The position numbers and the translations under genes are program-made. Of a stretch of 64,000 nucleotides of DNA, positions 62,167-64,000 are shown in pieces (the first letter of the stretch is position 1; the number at the start of each line of letters is the position of its first letter). Source of the DNA: Mesobacillus maritimus. Lineage in GTDB: Bacteria; Bacillota; Bacilli; Bacillales; Cytobacillaceae. The notes beneath the pieces were generated by a model. That model ran no database searches, had not been told where the DNA came from, and saw only the letters and a list, made by a program, of their open reading frames with translations. The stretch is from positions 353,937 through 417,936 of the forward strand of contig NZ_JACWFH010000008.1 in the NCBI RefSeq assembly GCF_019749255.1, in the 5' to 3' direction.

Positions 62167-62970
62167 TTGGATCTATTGCTAGAAGGAATTTATCGATACT
62201 ATGGGTATGATTTTAGAAATTATTCTTTATCTTCGATTCAAAGAAGGGTTTGGCATCGAATTCAAAGGGAAAAACTCGAATCTATCACTGCCCTCTTAAA
62301 TAACGTTTTACATGACCCGTTGATGATGGAAAAGTTGTATCTTGATTTTTCCATCAATATTACAGAAATGTTTAGAGACCCATCCTTCTTTAAAGCGCTT
62401 AGACAAAAGGTGTTACCTAAATTAATGTATTTACCAAGTATTAGAATTTGGCATGCAGGATGTTCAACCGGTGAAGAAGCTTATTCTATGGCTATCTTAC
62501 TTCATGAATTAGGAATATTGGGGAAAACGAGGATTTATGCGACGGATATGAATAATCATGTCCTTAAACAAGCAAAGCTTGGGTATTTCCCTCTTCATAA
62601 AATGAAGGACTATACTAGTAATTATGTGCATTCGGATGGGAGAAATGACTTCTCTGAATACTATACCGTCCGGGACAATCATGCTATTTTTCATCAAGAA
62701 CTATCCAAGAATATTGTGTTTGCTCAACATAATTTAGTTACCGATGGGTCTTTTAATGAGTTTCATCTCATTGTATGCAGGAATGTGCTGATTTATTTTA
62801 ATCGAGAATTACAAGCAAGGGTTCATCATCTATTTCTTAATAGTTTAAGTTCAAATGGATTTTTGGCTTTGGGGAACCGAGAAGGACTTTCTTTTCCAAA
62901 TAATGAACAGTACTATTATCCTATTGATGATGAAGAAAGGATTTATCGGAGAATGAAAGGAGGGCAGTGA
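62167..62970 (+). CDS. CheR-type protein-glutamate methyltransferase (RsbM-like)
   Basis: About 267 residues. A helical CheR N-domain (LLLEGIYRYYGYDFRNYSLSSIQRRVWHRI) is followed by the SAM domain (WHAGCSTGEEAYSMAI near residue 96, then IVCRNVLIYFNRE). It methylates Glu side chains of a coiled coil, here most likely the adjacent hybrid kinase. The start is uncertain. TTG at 62167 has a poor ribosome binding site, whereas AGGGGG at 62083-62088 lies nine bases before an in-frame ATT at 62098 with the frame fully open. A rare ATT start is possible and would add 23 residues. Confidence 0.85.
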   Translation: MDLLLEGIYRYYGYDFRNYSLSSIQRRVWHRIQREKLESITALLNNVLHDPLMMEKLYLDFSINITEMFRDPSFFKALRQKVLPKLMYLPSIRIWHAGCSTGEEAYSMAILLHELGILGKTRIYATDMNNHVLKQAKLGYFPLHKMKDYTSNYVHSDGRNDFSEYYTVRDNHAIFHQELSKNIVFAQHNLVTDGSFNEFHLIVCRNVLIYFNRELQARVHHLFLNSLSSNGFLALGNREGLSFPNNEQYYYPIDDEERIYRRMKGGQ

Positions 62971-62974
62971 GAAA

Positions 62975-64000
62975 ATGGATAATCAAATGGTCAATATTTT
63001 ATTGGTTGATGATCGAGAAGAAAATTTACTTGCACTGGAAGCGGTTCTCACTTCCCCTAATTACCGCTTAATTAAAGCTCATTCAGGGAGTGACGCCTTG
63101 AAGTGTATCCTACGGGAAGAATTTGCGGTTATTATTATGGATGTACAAATGCCTGATATGAATGGGTTTGAAACAGCTAAAATGATACGAAAGCGAGAGA
63201 AATCGAAGGATGTCCCAATTATCTTTGTGACTGCGTTAAGTCAGACCAATGAAAACGTGATGCAAGGCTACTCGGTGGGAGCAATTGATTATATCATTAA
63301 ACCATTTGATCCCACTATTTTGAAATGCAAAGTGAATGGATTTGTATCCTTATTCTTAAATCAGAAAAAAGTAGAAGAACAAGCTAAAATTATTATTGCT
63401 AGAACAAGGGAATTAGAGGAAGCAAATCAAGCATTAAAGAAAAATGAAGAAATGCTCGAAGCACTTGTTATCAAAAGGACAGATGAATTAACTACCATTA
63501 ATCATAAACTATTGGAGAGTGAAGAAAAGTATCGTAGGTTGGTTGAGGAATCTCCAGAAGCCATTATTTTAACAAAGCAAAGTCATGAAAAACCTACATT
63601 TGTTAACCAAACAGCTGTTAAACTGTTAAAGGCTGCATCAAAAGAAGAGGTTCAAAATCGTTCATTATTTGATTATGTCCACCCTGAAGATCATAACAAA
63701 GTTCGAAGGATATTCTTAGAAAATAGGGAAGGGCATAATATCTATGAATGTCGGATTCTTACCTTGAATGAGGAAATCCTTCATGTCGAAGTCAAAAGCA
63801 TCCCATTTGATTATCAAGGTGAACCCTGTTTACATATTTTAGTGAGAGATATTACAGAGTTAAAGCAAAGTCGAGAATATATGCACCAAACGGAAAAATT
63901 AACGGTTGTCGGAGAGCTTGCTGCGGGTATTGCCCATGAGATTCGCAATCCCTTGACCAGTTTAAAAGGGTTTACGCAATTATTGGGAGATAAGATTGAT
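62975..64000 (+). CDS. response regulator/PAS/histidine kinase (partial, runs off end)
   Basis: The frame is open from ATG at 62975 to the window end (342 codons). A receiver domain (NILLVDDREENLLALEAVL, Asp in IIMDVQMPDMNGFE near 53, Lys in IDYIIKPFDP) is followed by a coiled coil (about 130-180), PAS (ESEEKYRRLVEESPEAIIL onwards) and the start of a HisKA domain with GIAHEIRNPLTSLKGF, a sporulation-kinase-like H-box. The kinase ATPase lies beyond the edge. AAAGGAGGGCAG overlaps the CheR stop, so the three genes are likely cotranscribed from 59131. Confidence 0.9.
   Translation, partial: MDNQMVNILLVDDREENLLALEAVLTSPNYRLIKAHSGSDALKCILREEFAVIIMDVQMPDMNGFETAKMIRKREKSKDVPIIFVTALSQTNENVMQGYSVGAIDYIIKPFDPTILKCKVNGFVSLFLNQKKVEEQAKIIIARTRELEEANQALKKNEEMLEALVIKRTDELTTINHKLLESEEKYRRLVEESPEAIILTKQSHEKPTFVNQTAVKLLKAASKEEVQNRSLFDYVHPEDHNKVRRIFLENREGHNIYECRILTLNEEILHVEVKSIPFDYQGEPCLHILVRDITELKQSREYMHQTEKLTVVGELAAGIAHEIRNPLTSLKGFTQLLGDKID

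Overview
The window is an ordinary chromosomal stretch of a spore-forming Bacillaceae bacterium (Bacillus sensu lato, not B. subtilis itself). The DNA is AT-rich. Genes start with ATG, GTG or TTG behind strong AGGAGG-type ribosome binding sites, and most units end in clear intrinsic terminators. Type B RNase P RNA, GpsB, CotD, SspL, SspM, YppE/F/G and MrfAB place it with Bacillus. Gene order largely follows the B. subtilis ypp-yps-ypb-ypg-ypm region, with local insertions and losses. I see no tRNA, rRNA operon, insertion sequence, prophage or CRISPR array.

Layout. 0-9.3 kb: end of an upstream gene, sspM, yppE/F/G, a cysteine-free Crp/Fnr-family regulator, the mrfAB repair pair behind a probable LexA box, a 31-residue membrane peptide, cotD, ypsA, gpsB and rnpB. 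9.6-15.9 kb: ypsC RNA methyltransferase, a DinG-like helicase, DUF2249, a 53-residue zinc-ribbon gene, the M32 carboxypeptidase ypwA and an EamA transporter. 16.0-20.8 kb: a ba3-type cytochrome oxidase operon (subunits IIa, II and I, minus strand) with a Crp/Fnr-like palindrome upstream, then xpt-pbuX under a guanine riboswitch. 20.9-30 kb: a 42-residue zinc-ribbon gene, a short-chain dehydrogenase, the type III polyketide synthase/methyltransferase pair, a 28-residue peptide gene with its own promoter and terminator, dynA behind a 13-bp perfect inverted repeat, a nucleotidyltransferase and fenA/ypcP. 30-38.5 kb: sspL, DUF212, DUF6123-like, a second EamA transporter, two RNase H-like genes, ypeQ, cspD, topB, mntR, DUF3892 and metA. 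38.6-49.1 kb: a hypothetical gene, degV, ypgQ, an Uup-type ABC-F ATPase, ypgR, an orphan glgC, brxA, ypiP, a 23-residue peptide, ypjP and a secreted lethal-factor/PPEP-like metalloprotease. 49.2-59 kb: thyA-dfrA, plsC, ilvA, tatA-tatC, a second degV, the Sco protein ypmQ, ypmS, a DUF4397 gene, ypqE and a YjcZ-type gene. 59.2-64 kb: a hybrid histidine kinase, a CheR-type methyltransferase and a response-regulator/PAS/histidine kinase that runs off the end.

How the genes work together. Several genes serve sporulation: sspL, sspM, cotD, yppG, the YjcZ-type gene and probably the DUF4397 gene. The last four carry upstream AC-N17-CATA elements of sigma-K type. Respiration is represented by the ba3 oxidase and the Sco copper chaperone. 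Genome maintenance is represented by mrfAB, the DinG-like helicase, topB, fenA and the RNase H-like genes, and cell division by gpsB and ypsA. The most system-like cluster is at the right edge. A membrane hybrid kinase with a Glu/Gln-rich coiled coil next to a CheR methyltransferase matches the RsbK/RsbM stress-signalling pair of the B. cereus group, here joined by a third kinase. The other items most worth following are three membrane peptides too small for routine annotation, the PPEP-like protease, the palindrome before dynA and the SOS-like operator before mrfAB.
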